A stretch of 64,000 bases of DNA. Source: Rhytidiadelphus loreus (Eukaryota > Streptophyta > Bryopsida > Hypnales > Hylocomiaceae). The notes below the pieces were generated by a model. That model was given only the letters and a program-made list of their open reading frames with translations. It did no database searches and was not told the DNA's origin. The translations under genes and the position numbers were made by a program. Below are positions 39,499 to 50,700 of this stretch, one piece after another. Location: the NCBI GenBank assembly GCA_947034895.1, contig OX344765.1, positions 23,937,001 to 24,001,000 on the forward strand, written 5' to 3'. Position 1 is the first letter of the stretch, and each line of letters begins with the position of its first letter.

Positions 39499-39969
39499 AT
39501 GGAAGGCGCAGGAAGTAGGCCAGCGGTGATGATGCTCCTGGTTCTCGCCATAGCCGCTGCGAACATGCAACAACTGCTCGGGGTGAAATTCAACGTCCCG
39601 ATCTTCGTGGAGTTCAACAATTACCGCGAATCCCAATCGAATGTGACGTTCTTCTGCATGAACGAGATCACGGGAGGTCGCACCCCGGAGAAATCCATCA
39701 TGCCGTTCGCGCGTCTGACGTTCACCGTGACGCCGGACTTGCATTACAACGTGTACGCCGAGATGACGTGCTACTTCTACAACACCACCTCGGATGGAAA
39801 GTACTTGGTGGCCATGGATCCATGGGCAGGCATGGGGCCGAATGTCGACTCTGCCGTGCTCACGTACGAGTGGAACATCTGGGATGCGTGTTTCGACCTC
39901 AATCGACACTACGTCAATGGCACCAAGCTCACGCCATGTCTCTACTTCTGGCCTGCACCAAAACCCTGA
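39499..39969 (+). CDS. Small secreted four-cysteine glycoprotein, tentatively S-protein homologue (SPH)-like
   Basis: This intronless frame of 156 codons starts at an ATG followed by a hydrophobic signal peptide (residues 10-20, cleavage likely about 22-28). The mature part has four cysteines (53, 91, 131, 147) and three N-glycosylation sequons (N48, N95, N140). The layout (V-x-F-N-N near the start, first Cys, a MPFARLTFTV strand, Cys-x-F-Y, and a WNIWDAC region near the end) resembles the plant self-incompatibility S1/SPH family, whose members are secreted, about 120-150 residues, with four Cys. The match is by pattern only; the last Cys lies further out than usual. It has the codon and GC character of the ABCB gene, unlike the flanks. 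SPH proteins act extracellularly in signalling in poppy; most other members have no known role. It stands alone, with no operon-like neighbours. Confidence 0.65.
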   Translation: MEGAGSRPAVMMLLVLAIAAANMQQLLGVKFNVPIFVEFNNYRESQSNVTFFCMNEITGGRTPEKSIMPFARLTFTVTPDLHYNVYAEMTCYFYNTTSDGKYLVAMDPWAGMGPNVDSAVLTYEWNIWDACFDLNRHYVNGTKLTPCLYFWPAPKP

Positions 39970-42900
39970 ATGTCGAAATTCCTCGAGAATTTCTCAAGAT
40001 TTTGGTTCAATTACGGTGTCGTGTCATGAATGCGTAAATTTGTGTGCAAGCAAGACTCGGAGAAATGCGAACATCTAACGAGCGCCACTTGGGATTGCGC
40101 CGAAGGGGCTTGCGAGAATACAAACGTCTGCGGGATCGGTCTCCCGGGAAGAAGGTGAAGTAGATTTGAGCCTTGTGGTAGATTCGTTCGGAGTGGTAGA
40201 TTTTTGGAAAATGTAGATTTCTGAGAGGCAGTAGATTCGTGAAAACCGTTAGATTTGGTGTTTCGAGCATGATCCTGGCTGGGAGTGAATTAAGTTGATT
40301 ATAAGTCTGTTCTGGATTATTTTAAGTTCTTAAGCATATTCAGAATCTTGGTTTATTTCATGCAATTTATTGTTGATAAATATTGCTCCTGAGAACCGAA
40401 AACATTGATGAGAATTCTAATTTTGGTGATGAGTGATTTTTTCAACAATTTTTTGAGATTGAATTTTTGGTATGTCCCTCCAAACGCATCCTCTAATGCA
40501 AAGGTACATTTTGGTTTTCTCATTGCACTAACAATGTGCAAAAGAGTGTACATTTGAGGAGGTGGACACTTTTAGTAACCATTGCATTTCAATTTCAAGA
40601 ATTCATAACAAATTCCACAAAGTTTTGAAAGTTTTGAAATGACTTGGGTTAGATGTCAATTTTTCTTCAAAGGAAATTTACTTCAAATTATTTTAAGAAG
40701 TCTAACCTCCCCAAATTAATTTCCAACTCTTTAATATACAACACTTTATGGACCTCCCACCTTAGAGGATCCGGAAACATTTGGAACTTGGTCTTCTATT
40801 AATTGACCCATGTTTCCAACAACAATTAGGCTATTCTAATGAATCTATAAGATAGGGTGCTCATAAAGTGACCCTATAAGGCCTGATTTGCAATTATAAG
40901 TAGTTTGGCTTTTGGGAATATTTTTCAATAAATTTCTAAAGAAAAAAAAATGATATTGACATGTAACCGTAGTCATTTCATAATTTTGGGACCTTTGTGG
41001 AATTTAGTTACAAGTTTTTCAAGTGAAAACAAAGTGGTTAATAAAAGTGTTCGTCTCCTAAAATGTACATCTTTAGAACATTGACGGTGCACTAAATAGT
41101 GGAATATATTAGACAACACTATTAGAGCAAGGTTGCTTTTTAAAGCACCCTATCTTAATTACTTAGCCTTCAAATTAGCAAGTTGAGTGTAACTATGACT
41201 TCTTTAGTTAATGTTTATAGCCACTAAACAGTGAATGGAAAAGGAGGTTGTCTAATGTGACTACAAAATAATGGTGTATGGAACCTCCTACTTTGAACAA
41301 TTGTACAAAAAACCATCACATTGTTTGAGAAGCCTTTAATGTCGAGAGTGTGTCTCTTGTAATATCCAAGCAAAGCTTTCCAAAAAGAAGTCATAGTTCA
41401 GTTCCTAAAGAACTAGGTGTTCAAATTTTGAACAACACATGAACGCAAATATACATCCCAAGTATATAAAAATGCGTTTTTTTGTGTGTCATTATTTTTA
41501 AAGATTCTTATATTAGTTCTTTAACATTTTTACAATATAGATTATGAAGATTTTGCTTTTCAAATATTCTATAATTTAAAGCAAACTGGTAAATCCGGCC
41601 ATAAGAAGTAATTTTTTTAGTTCAAAAAATAATCCTTCAAAAATGACTTGAATAAAAAAGTAAAAATAAAATCTTCAAAAATCACTATGATTAGAACTTA
41701 AAATTTTGAACTTAGAAGGAAGAAATTCTTGTAAAAACTGCAAATTAATACTCAATGTATAATCAATCTTAGAAGAAATTTTCAAATTTTGACTTCAAAT
41801 ATTATTGAAAAATATTGGTTTGTGTGTTGACCTAGCCATGTGATTATGATCTATCAATGGATCATATTTTACAACTACTAGTTGGGAGTCATCTATATAT
41901 TGTACATTTAAGTTGCATTTATAAATTATAATACACTAGAAGTCACAAATTTGAAGATTTGGACTCTTCCCAGTCCTTTAGGGATTAAAAATCTCCCTTC
42001 TCTAGACTCTATAAAAAATTGATGTGAAACCGGATCATTATATAATCAAAGTCATTATATCTTGTAATTACATGATCATGTGGTTTTGTGTCTTCTTCCT
42101 CTCCAAGAAAATCCCCTGCCTTTGATTACATGAACGAAATAAACTACCACTCCCTATCGTCGATCTAAATAGAAATTGAAAGTAAGTTGGTTGGTTTCCT
42201 CCCTGATCAAGCCATTAGGGTTTTATGTAGTCAATCCCACTCATTCTTGAAAAATCAAGAACCGTTAGATCTCATTTTGTTTAAAATGCCCCTTTCCTCC
42301 CTCCATCATTGATTTTTGAAAATTAAAAGATACAGATATAGATATGGGATTAGAATATTGTACAAAGTTGGATATGGATACATACAAAAAATATGGATAC
42401 AAAATACATGAAGTGCCACATATCTCATATTGTTTGGAACTGTAAAGTGCTCCCTCAAATTCAAATAGGAGGGGGGGGGGGAGGACAATAAAAAAAATTT
42501 AATCACAAAATGGGAGAGGGGAGAGGTAATAAATATTTCAAAAAAAAAAATTTTAATCACAAAAATCAAGGAGGAGTGTAATAATTTTAATTTTTTTAAT
42601 GTGGGTCTTTTGAGTGGATGGAGAGGGGAGTGCATTATGTGAAATGCACCTTTGCCTCACTATCTACTCAAAAGATAGACAATCACTTCAATTTTTCTCT
42701 ACTCAAAATGGTGAGTAAAGAAGTTCAACAAATGAACTAGCACCTAAAATCAAAGGCTTAAATTGAGGTAATATTATTCTCTACAATGTTCATGATCCAT
42801 CCTTTGAGGAGGTGGCAATGCAAGCGGGTGATTTCAAGCACTAGTAGATGAGCCAGTAGAACAAACAATAACTTTGATCCATAGAAGAAAAAGATTATGA

Positions 42901-44985
42901 TAGAACCATCTATAGCCAATCACTTGAGTGATTCCATCAATGTTCCAAAGTTGTATAAGGCAATGTAAATTTTTTGTCGTGTAGAAAGATAGAAATCATA
43001 GAGATTGCAATCACAAAGAACATTTTCAAAGTCCTCTATAGGCACTATAATAAAAATCCCCTATGAAATTTTTCTTTTTTGCCTTTTTTTTCTACACACA
43101 AGGAATGTGGCTATCATAGAAAAATGTGAGACATGGAATTCTATCGAGGGGGAAATTTGTGCATTTTTCAATGTTATTTGAAGATGTCTTTAACTCCAAA
43201 TCAACTCAATTGATGAAATTCAATATTCTAGAATGTAAATTTATGCCTCTAACATCTAAATTTAACATAGATTTCACTACACATAATCAAATAATTTGTA
43301 GACTTTGAATTTTCAATGTCATTGATTTGTGATTTTGTACATTTTAGAATTTTTTATCTAGTCCCTTTTCTGGGTTTTAAGAATTCAAAATGTTAATAAT
43401 ATGTACATTTCATTTGTATATAATCTCATAAATTATAAAATTTCTTAGGTTTCTAAATATACAAGTTTTAGAATCTTAGATTTTTGTGAATAGAATTCAT
43501 TGACATGATGATTGACAACTTACAAGTCTTATGTTTCTAACCTCACAATACTCTTAACAATCGATATGGGACAATTACATCTTGTAAAATCTACCAAATA
43601 TTAGGTGGAAACAATATTGAAATGTAAGATGTGCCAATTTGTTGTAAAGACTACGAATTTGGAATGCACACGAGGGATTTGGGGAGAGTTTATAAAAATC
43701 TTTGTAAAAAAACTGACTCGATTTTTTACATGTAGGAATTCTTTGAAGATCTTCCCATGATGACTTTAGAACACATGGAAACATAGAAACTAGCAAAAGC
43801 TAGTAGCTAGGGACAAACTCTAGAATTTCTAAACCAGTTATAGGAAATTCCAAACAAGTCCGTTGAATTTTTTTTTGGTAATTTTATGCCTTGCATTGAA
43901 ATTACCATGAATTTTGGAAGCCAAAAGTTGGTTTGAACCTATATCCAATGTATGGTCTTTCAATTCCAATCATTCAAGAACTATTTTTCCTCTCACTACT
44001 TCTTGCTTTCTTTTTCACTACTTCAAGACATGTGTCATGACCTTATTATTTCCAACTTTGAAAAAGAATAAAAAACACATTTCAAGCTTTGGCTGGAAAT
44101 CTCTTCCAACCTTGGTTGAAAATGGTTGTAACCTACATGTTGGATATGGGTCTTTGGTTAGGAATGGGTGGTTCTACCATGATGATAGTAGTATAGAAGG
44201 GTGAGATTGTAATTGTTTTACAATTTGCAAGGACTGCCAAAGAAATTATCAAATAATTTGCAATGGTTTTGAGTGCAACAATATGCAATGTATTTAAGAT
44301 TGCAATAGGTTTTGCAATAATTCAACTTTCACTGTAAAGATGGGCTTGTCATTGTAGAAATCATCTTTTTTGGTACATGTAAATCATCTATTTAAAAAAA
44401 CCTAGAAGCACTCATTAGAGGTCAAATTACTATGTAAGACCTCCCTTTTTTGCACAAAATTTCAAGGACAAATATCTATGCTTTTATCTTGTATGAAAAG
44501 ATTTTTTGTCATCCATTGGACACTTAGTATTTGTATTGATATTATAGGATTAAGTATAGATATAAATTAGCTCCATATGAGCTCCTAATTTGTCACTTGA
44601 ACTCATAGTTTTCTTTTTTTCAGATTATTGCAATTTAAGCCATAATACTATACAAAAAGCCCCCAAAAGAGTGTAGAACCAAAATAGGCTTCTCACATGC
44701 TAGTAGAGCCTTTGGCCATAAATAGACTTTTATCCCCTAGAATACCTCCAAAATCCACTTATACATAGGTTAGAACCACAAAATAGTGGAAATCAACAGA
44801 CTTATAAGGACTTTATCCAAAATAGCCTAAAACCCAGTGCATGTGACCATGCTTGGCTAAATTAGTCCAAGGAGAGATAGAAAGGCCCCTATGTAAAATC
44901 TCCAAAGATAGGTTTCACATCCCATTGACAAAATATTAGAAACCTCAATTATTAGCATGTAGGAGTCACATTTTTAAGACAGGCT
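39970..44985. other. Gene-free stretch
   Basis: No gene recognised in 5 kb. A run of about a dozen G lies near 42470. Near 41971-41988 the sequence AGTCCTTTAGGGATTAA looks like a decayed right end of the TTAA-flanked family, with no matching left end found. Confidence 0.45.
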
Positions 44986-44989
44986 AGCA

Positions 44990-45870
44990 GAGGAATCTAT
45001 GGCCACTGGATGGTGCTCTAGGATTGGAAGCATGCTAGGAAGTCAAAAGTGAAATCCATTCACCAAGATTTCCTCGCATGTGAAAGATTCCCTGATTTTC
45101 GATAAATCAAGGAAGGCCAATTTTACCTTCCTGCCACCTGTGCGCAAGCCTAATATAAGACTTTTTACAAATATTGGAAAAATCCATGAGAGGTTCTCCA
45201 AGAATTTTCGGAATTTTCTGACTTGTAAAAATGCCTTTCCGAACAGTCAACTACTTAAATCCACGAGGGGAAATTTATAGAAAATTCTCAGATTGCGTTA
45301 AAATCTTATTAAAAATTAGGATAGCTTCTTTTATGTTAATAACATGCCCTAACAAGTTTCAAAGTGTTTTGATAGCGGGAGGTGTCCAAATCACCAACAT
45401 TCCTCCAAATATCAAATTCGGCAAAATTTACGTGTAGTTGACCGGCATCCCGGGAGCCCACGGAGTCAAAACAAAGTCAACAAGGAGTCTTTTTTTACTC
45501 CTTAGGTCCCTTCCGACAACCCTAGTTAGTCACCCTTGTCAAAAAAGGTAACCTCTGAAAGTTTAATTTTTTAATTTTTATTGATTCCAATTGGCGCTAG
45601 TTGTTGATGAGTTTTTTGCAAGAGAAACAAGGGTAGGGGGGCCCTTTGAATAAAAATGGACTTTTGAAGCTAATAACACAATCCATTTGTGATTTGGAGT
45701 TGAACTCCAAAAGTTAGAGACTAAGACCAATGTAAAAATCCTAAAAGAGATGAACATCCTAAAAGATAAGGATGAAAATCTAAAGTAATAGGATTACCAA
45801 GGTTAGAAAAAGAGGAGGTGGGTGCCCGGAAGATTATAAAAGGGTACCTTTCTTCCTCTCGTTAAGCACT
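44990..45870 (+). repeat. Dispersed repeat, probable LTR-retrotransposon remnant, copy 2
   Basis: It shares the 45679-45715 block with copy 1 (35 of 37 bases). Its upstream part (GAAATCC...CAAGATTTCCTC, then GTTGACCGGCATCCCGGGA near 45437) matches copy 3 at 58018-58420. A TATA-like ATTATAAAAGGGTACC at about 45834 sits after GAGGAGGTGGGTGCCC, as in an LTR promoter. Confidence 0.45.
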
Positions 45871-46162
45871 CTGTAACCGATTGCTGTAGAAAAAATGCTT
45901 GATTATGTACCACAATTTATTCGTGATCATGCCAAGCACTGATTATCGTGCCAAGAACTATAATATGTGCTTGGCACGATCCTGTAATTTTTTTGTGCAT
46001 CTTGCACCTTGGTCATTTAACACAATTAAGTTAATGACATGAAGTTTAAGACTGAAGTCAATATTAAAAACTCAACCAAGAAAACCACAAGGGACAAAAT
46101 TTGGTTGAGAAAAGCTTGTCCAACATGCTAGAAAGTAAAATCACAATGAAATGTACAATGAA

Positions 46163-48537
46163 CTAAGATGAAAGAAATGGGACAGGCCCCAAATTCTTCA
46201 AAATTTGAGTTGTTGTATGCTTGGAATCTCCACCATCTATAACCAAGTTTATTATTTGGCAATTCGTGTTGTTTCTAAAAATATACCATTGCTTCCCTTC
46301 TTCAAGAGTCACAATCCTTGTCTTCACATCACTGGCCAGTTTTGGATTAAGCTTGTTGGTGCATGCAGGAAGCTTGAAAAGGTTGGAATTGCCTACGATA
46401 TCTTGTATAAGAAAAACAACATCATTGCCAGCTTTCGCAATATCGGATGCCTGTACAGAACATGAAATGAAATGTTAGAAAAACGCCAAGATATAACTAT
46501 GAAGCAATAACTCAAATCTTCCAACAAATTGTGCTCTACAAACTATGCATAACAAACCTTTGCCTCAGATCTTTGTTTGACTTCATCAATGTAGAAATTG
46601 TTGAATGAAGCCCCTTGTCTAGAAATTACATGTTGTAACACTTTACTAGACAAGTCCACATCCTCTTTGCTATACTTTTGTAGAATTTAAGATCCTTGTG
46701 ACCCATGACACTCATATCCTTCTCCTTTGTATACGAGCTTCTTCCATCTGAGTTATCCCGATGGCCCTGCCACTTTTATTTGTAATCCTTTTCAATTTCA
46801 AAGCGGGCACAATTTTTGCCAAAAAGCAATTAATGTCACTAAAGGTGTTCCTACCTACAGGACCCTATGTAAACCAAACAATATCAGAGGATTTCAAGTG
46901 TGACTTCGGAGTTAAGAACATAAGATGTAAAAGATCTATTAGATCAAAAATGGGCCAATGAACTACGAATGACTTATCACATCAACATTGTAGCATTGTA
47001 CAAGTTTATGTAAGTTTTCTAAGCTATAACGCAGGATATCCACTTTCCAATTCTTGCATAATCCAAATGAAAACCTGAAGAAAGAGAATCATAAGGCAAA
47101 ACTTACAAGACCTTGAGAACCTAAGTAATTGTAGTCTCTAAACCACAAGATCTATTATCCATATGCAATCAATTCATATGCAAGAGACTGATCCATTCCT
47201 AACTGGACATTAAGCTTTGAAGACTATACTGCAATGACAAATCTATATCAAAGGTGAGAATTATAGAGACAAACCTCAAAAACTCATCTCCGTACTCATC
47301 CCTGCAAATTTCAAAAAGGTTTCTTTCACAATCTCGCAATTCCCTCCGGCCTTTTATGAAGAAGTTCCACGTGCAAAAAGAAGCAAAACGTTTGTTTAAG
47401 CTAGAAGGATGCTTCACAAAGACTTCATTCAAATCTAACATCTCCTTCTCCCTAGTCCTAGATAGTACATCACTTTTTAATGTCTCCTTTCCCAAACTTG
47501 CATTCACTGCATATATGAATTACAGCTTCATCTCCAGTCAACTTTGCATGATGAAATTTCGGGTCAGTTAAAATGTTGAATGACACAGCTAGCTTCATGG
47601 AAGTCTTGATGTAGCGTTGCTCCTAATATGCATGAATGATTCTTCCAATGGCTCGCAACATATTAGCAACCCTATACATCACAATAAGAATATAAAGATT
47701 AGAATACAAAATGACATATACATAACAAAAAACAATTGAAATACTCAAAAGTAAGTTCAATTCATCATGAGGTTAATTAGACACATACGTCCCAAGAGGG
47801 TATAAGTCTCCATTGCGCTTGGCCACTTGGAACATAAACAAGTGCAACATATCAACAAAAGGAACAACATTCTCAGCTTCTAACAAATCCTTGATGTTGG
47901 ATTCTGTTGAGTAGCCTTTAAAACATTGGAAGTCATCAAATGCCTTCCATGCCTAGTTCTAGAACTGTGAACTGCGTCGTCGGCCTCCCTTCATGACATT
48001 TTCAAGTTCCTTTTTGTCCACATTCCAAAAACAAAGTGATAAGCCACCATCTCCAAGCGTATCAGTTACTTGTTCATTATCTAAGGACTTAGGCAACTCA
48101 AGCGGAACAAAAGAAGGATCATTAGTGTTAGCAAGGGCTGCCAACACGTCATCGTCACTGATGGAGTACGCCTCACTATAATCTAGAATAGAATGTACAG
48201 GTATAGATATATGATTACGGACAGCCATATTGGTGATCACAATATTGTGAACTCTAACAACATCATTGGCTATAGCATTGACAATGCCAAATTGGGACAC
48301 CTCAGGCTTACAAACCTCAGATACAGAAACCGCACTAAGAATGCCAAATCAGAACATCTCAGGCACAAAAATATCAGGTGACAAAACCGCAAGAATAGAA
48401 ACTTCAGGTCTTAAAGTTTCAAGTTGCGGATCACCAAGTGGATTACCAATACTCACAGGCTTGGCATCAAGGACCACCTCAATGCACTCACAATCAATGA
48501 CAAAGCCTTCAGATGTATTGCCAATAGCAACAAACAT
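46163..48537 (-). pseudogene. Crypton-like (DUF3504-type) tyrosine recombinase, copy 2, intron-containing and decayed
   Basis: Minus-strand exons can be traced: 48537-47789, then after a 117-bp GT-AG intron 47671 downward, and after a 107-bp intron (46557-46451) a last exon 46450-46163. In order they carry a variable N-terminus, GGRRRS..AWKAFDDF, VVPFVDMLHLFMFQVAKRNG with LYPLG, FNILTDPKF, box I (FFIKGRREL, Lys where Arg is usual), MFLTPK..VWFT-GPVGRNTF, box II TNKSGRA (Arg codon 46768-46766), MGH (His 46698-46700) and Tyr in LKFY (46680-46682). This is the KIAA1958/ZMYM/Crypton recombinase plan. Stops: TAG at 47959, 47953, 47623, 46865 and TGA at 48349; frameshifts near 47500 and twice near 46690. 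The last exon adds about 95 residues of unknown fold with an open frame. Such enzymes join DNA through a Tyr-DNA intermediate. It could be a decayed element or a decayed domesticated gene. Confidence 0.75.
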
Positions 48538-49055
48538 GCAAGAAACAACTATCTCATTAAATATTTTTTTGGGCCTCCGGAAGGCCGCGAGTTATAATGC
48601 TGTGATAACTAGGAAACGTCACTGCTGCAGTGATACCGCAACGGTCCTAGGTGGGCAATGTGGTCGAGAGGCTGCCATCTCATTTTTCAAAATTTATTTA
48701 TTTATTCTTTTTTTAGTCTTTAATTTAGTGGTTCTCTCTTAAAGCTAAAAGTTTGTCGCTACTTGGAAAAATAATATGTTAGGAAATATAATCCCATTTC
48801 ATTATTATTATTATTTCATTTAAAAGTTCACTCTCTATAGATGTATATACCTCTATGGCAGATACACTCATGGATAGTCTTTACAATAACAAAACATGAC
48901 AACATGGCTTAAATACCCTATAAAATATTTGTTATTCTTAGTTAGTCTACCCGGAGAGATCACTTACTCACTTAGAGTGTCCATTGGAAGCTATGTGCGT
49001 TAAGATTTTTGACCCCCTATTTTATGTCCTAAAATTTAAATTAAAAAAAATAAAA
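48538..49055. other. Gene-free stretch with a short GC-rich island
   Basis: A GC-rich patch at 48570-48685 stands out in AT-rich DNA. It may be an element fragment; no ends were found. Confidence 0.35.
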
Positions 49056-49059
49056 ATGA

Positions 49060-49430
49060 GCATATTCTTCTACTTTGAAAGTTTGTGTTGTGAATTATTG
49101 GTATTTTTATTTGTTAATTATAATTAGTTACAAATTTTTGAAGAAAAAAGATACACTGTAGAGCTGAAAATAACTTTCACACCCCTATTTTATATAAGAA
49201 AAAATTGTCTAAAAAATGAACAAAAAATTGCTAAAAATAACTCTCTATTGAAAGTTAATTATCTTTGAATAATGATGCAATGGTCATCTAAATGTATTCT
49301 CTATAAATATTTGAGTTGAAAAACATGCCATTTCAGTTCATTTTTCAACCTCTTCTACAAATCATTTCATAAGTTATTTGAGTTGGAAATTTTTGGCAAT
49401 GGAAACCTATAGTCATTATAGACAAGCATT
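49060..49430 (-). repeat. Dispersed repeat, inverted copy (partner at 28.74 kb)
   Basis: It is a diverged reverse complement of 28735-29110 over about 370 bases, with short gaps. No coding capacity. Confidence 0.6.
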
Positions 49431-50574
49431 GAGACCCTGTCCATTCCTTTACTCATAATACGGCAAGCAGGATTACCACCAGTTATCTCCTGACCTTATA
49501 ATTATCCGTTTTTTCAAAAATAATTGAAAACTAATTAGGAGCTTTGCTTTTAACTGCAACAGTTAAGCCATTTATCATGACATATTACTGACTTGCTAAA
49601 TGGCATCAAGATTGCCTTGCCTCCATATCATGCTTGAGCTTTCGCCAATTTTTTTGAAATTGAGCATGTGGTACCTCCATCTGCCTTGAACTCTCAGGCT
49701 ATAAGCAATATGCCTTACTAGTTCTTTCCATTGGGGTTTAATCATTTGGAGTGAGTTTTCAAAAATTATAGAGTGTTTTGTAGTTGGCTTTGTTAAACAT
49801 GATACTGGATTTCCAAAACAACGGCCAATAGGTCATAAGTATTGTGGCTTTCCTCAAGCAAAACTTTCTCTTTAGATTTATATTTTGCTTGTACAGTTTT
49901 AATGTTCATTTTTGTGTATGTTTGGATTTTTGCTCTTGTGACATTACAATAACAAGTAGTAGTAATTTTAAGACACCTCGTATACGTCTATTAGCACACT
50001 AACTACCTCTTGGTTGGCACGGGTATATGTGAGGATTACCACCTCTCGGGAATCTTTCTAAAATACTCCAAAACTATACTTTAGGATGTTGAAGATATTG
50101 TTTGTCATCAAACCATGTGTGCTTGATCCTCTCTCGGTTCAAGCTTTCATGTGCATTTCTCTCAAAGTTGCTTTAATTTGGGTGTTATTGCACACTCGAA
50201 ACTTTATACTGGGATTCGATTTGGAAAAATTCCCTGGGAAATTCCTTGTCTACTACTGCAGCCACCTTGTTGTTGTTTGATATGCTGATTAATAGCTTCA
50301 ACAAATAGTAGTTCTTGCAGTATGGATATTTATTTACTTCTTTATTAATATTTACTTCTACTCACTATTTGTTATGAGCAGTTGTATATACTTGATATGT
50401 TTTACATTTCTACTATTGATTATGCATTACAACACTAGCTTAGATGGTTGCTTGAGATTTTTAAATCTCATTCTATCTCCTTAAATGATTATTTAGGGAG
50501 AAAATAGATCTGATTTTTAAACCATGATATTGAAATTTGAAAAGGAGTTTGAATCTATTCTAATTCTATTAGAG
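49431..50574. other. Gene-free AT-rich stretch
   Basis: No gene recognised; a 64-codon frame at 50086-50280 has no recognisable content. Confidence 0.4.
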
Positions 50575-50700
50575 AAGTATCAATAAAGCCTTTTTTTCCT
50601 AGCAGCCGGCCATTCTTTACTACGGGAGGAACAGTGAAGGGAAGAGGCCTGAAACGGTCTTCCAGAGGTCCCAAATCACATATAATGTTGGCTTTGCGAT
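50575..50700 (+). repeat. Fragment related to the right part of the 10.1-kb inverted-repeat element
   Basis: GGCCTGAAACGG with following C/T-rich text and a terminal ATAATGTTGG parallels GGCCTGAAACGG ... CTAATGTCTACC at 10349-10396. Only the right portion is recognisable. Confidence 0.4.

Noticed and set aside
41925..41960. CACTAGAAG near 41933 as another CACTA MITE end
   Set aside because: No matching opposite terminus with a shared 3-bp duplication was found.
48566..48690. GC-rich island compared with the left part of the 10.1-kb element
   Set aside because: Only scattered short words match; not enough to call it a copy.
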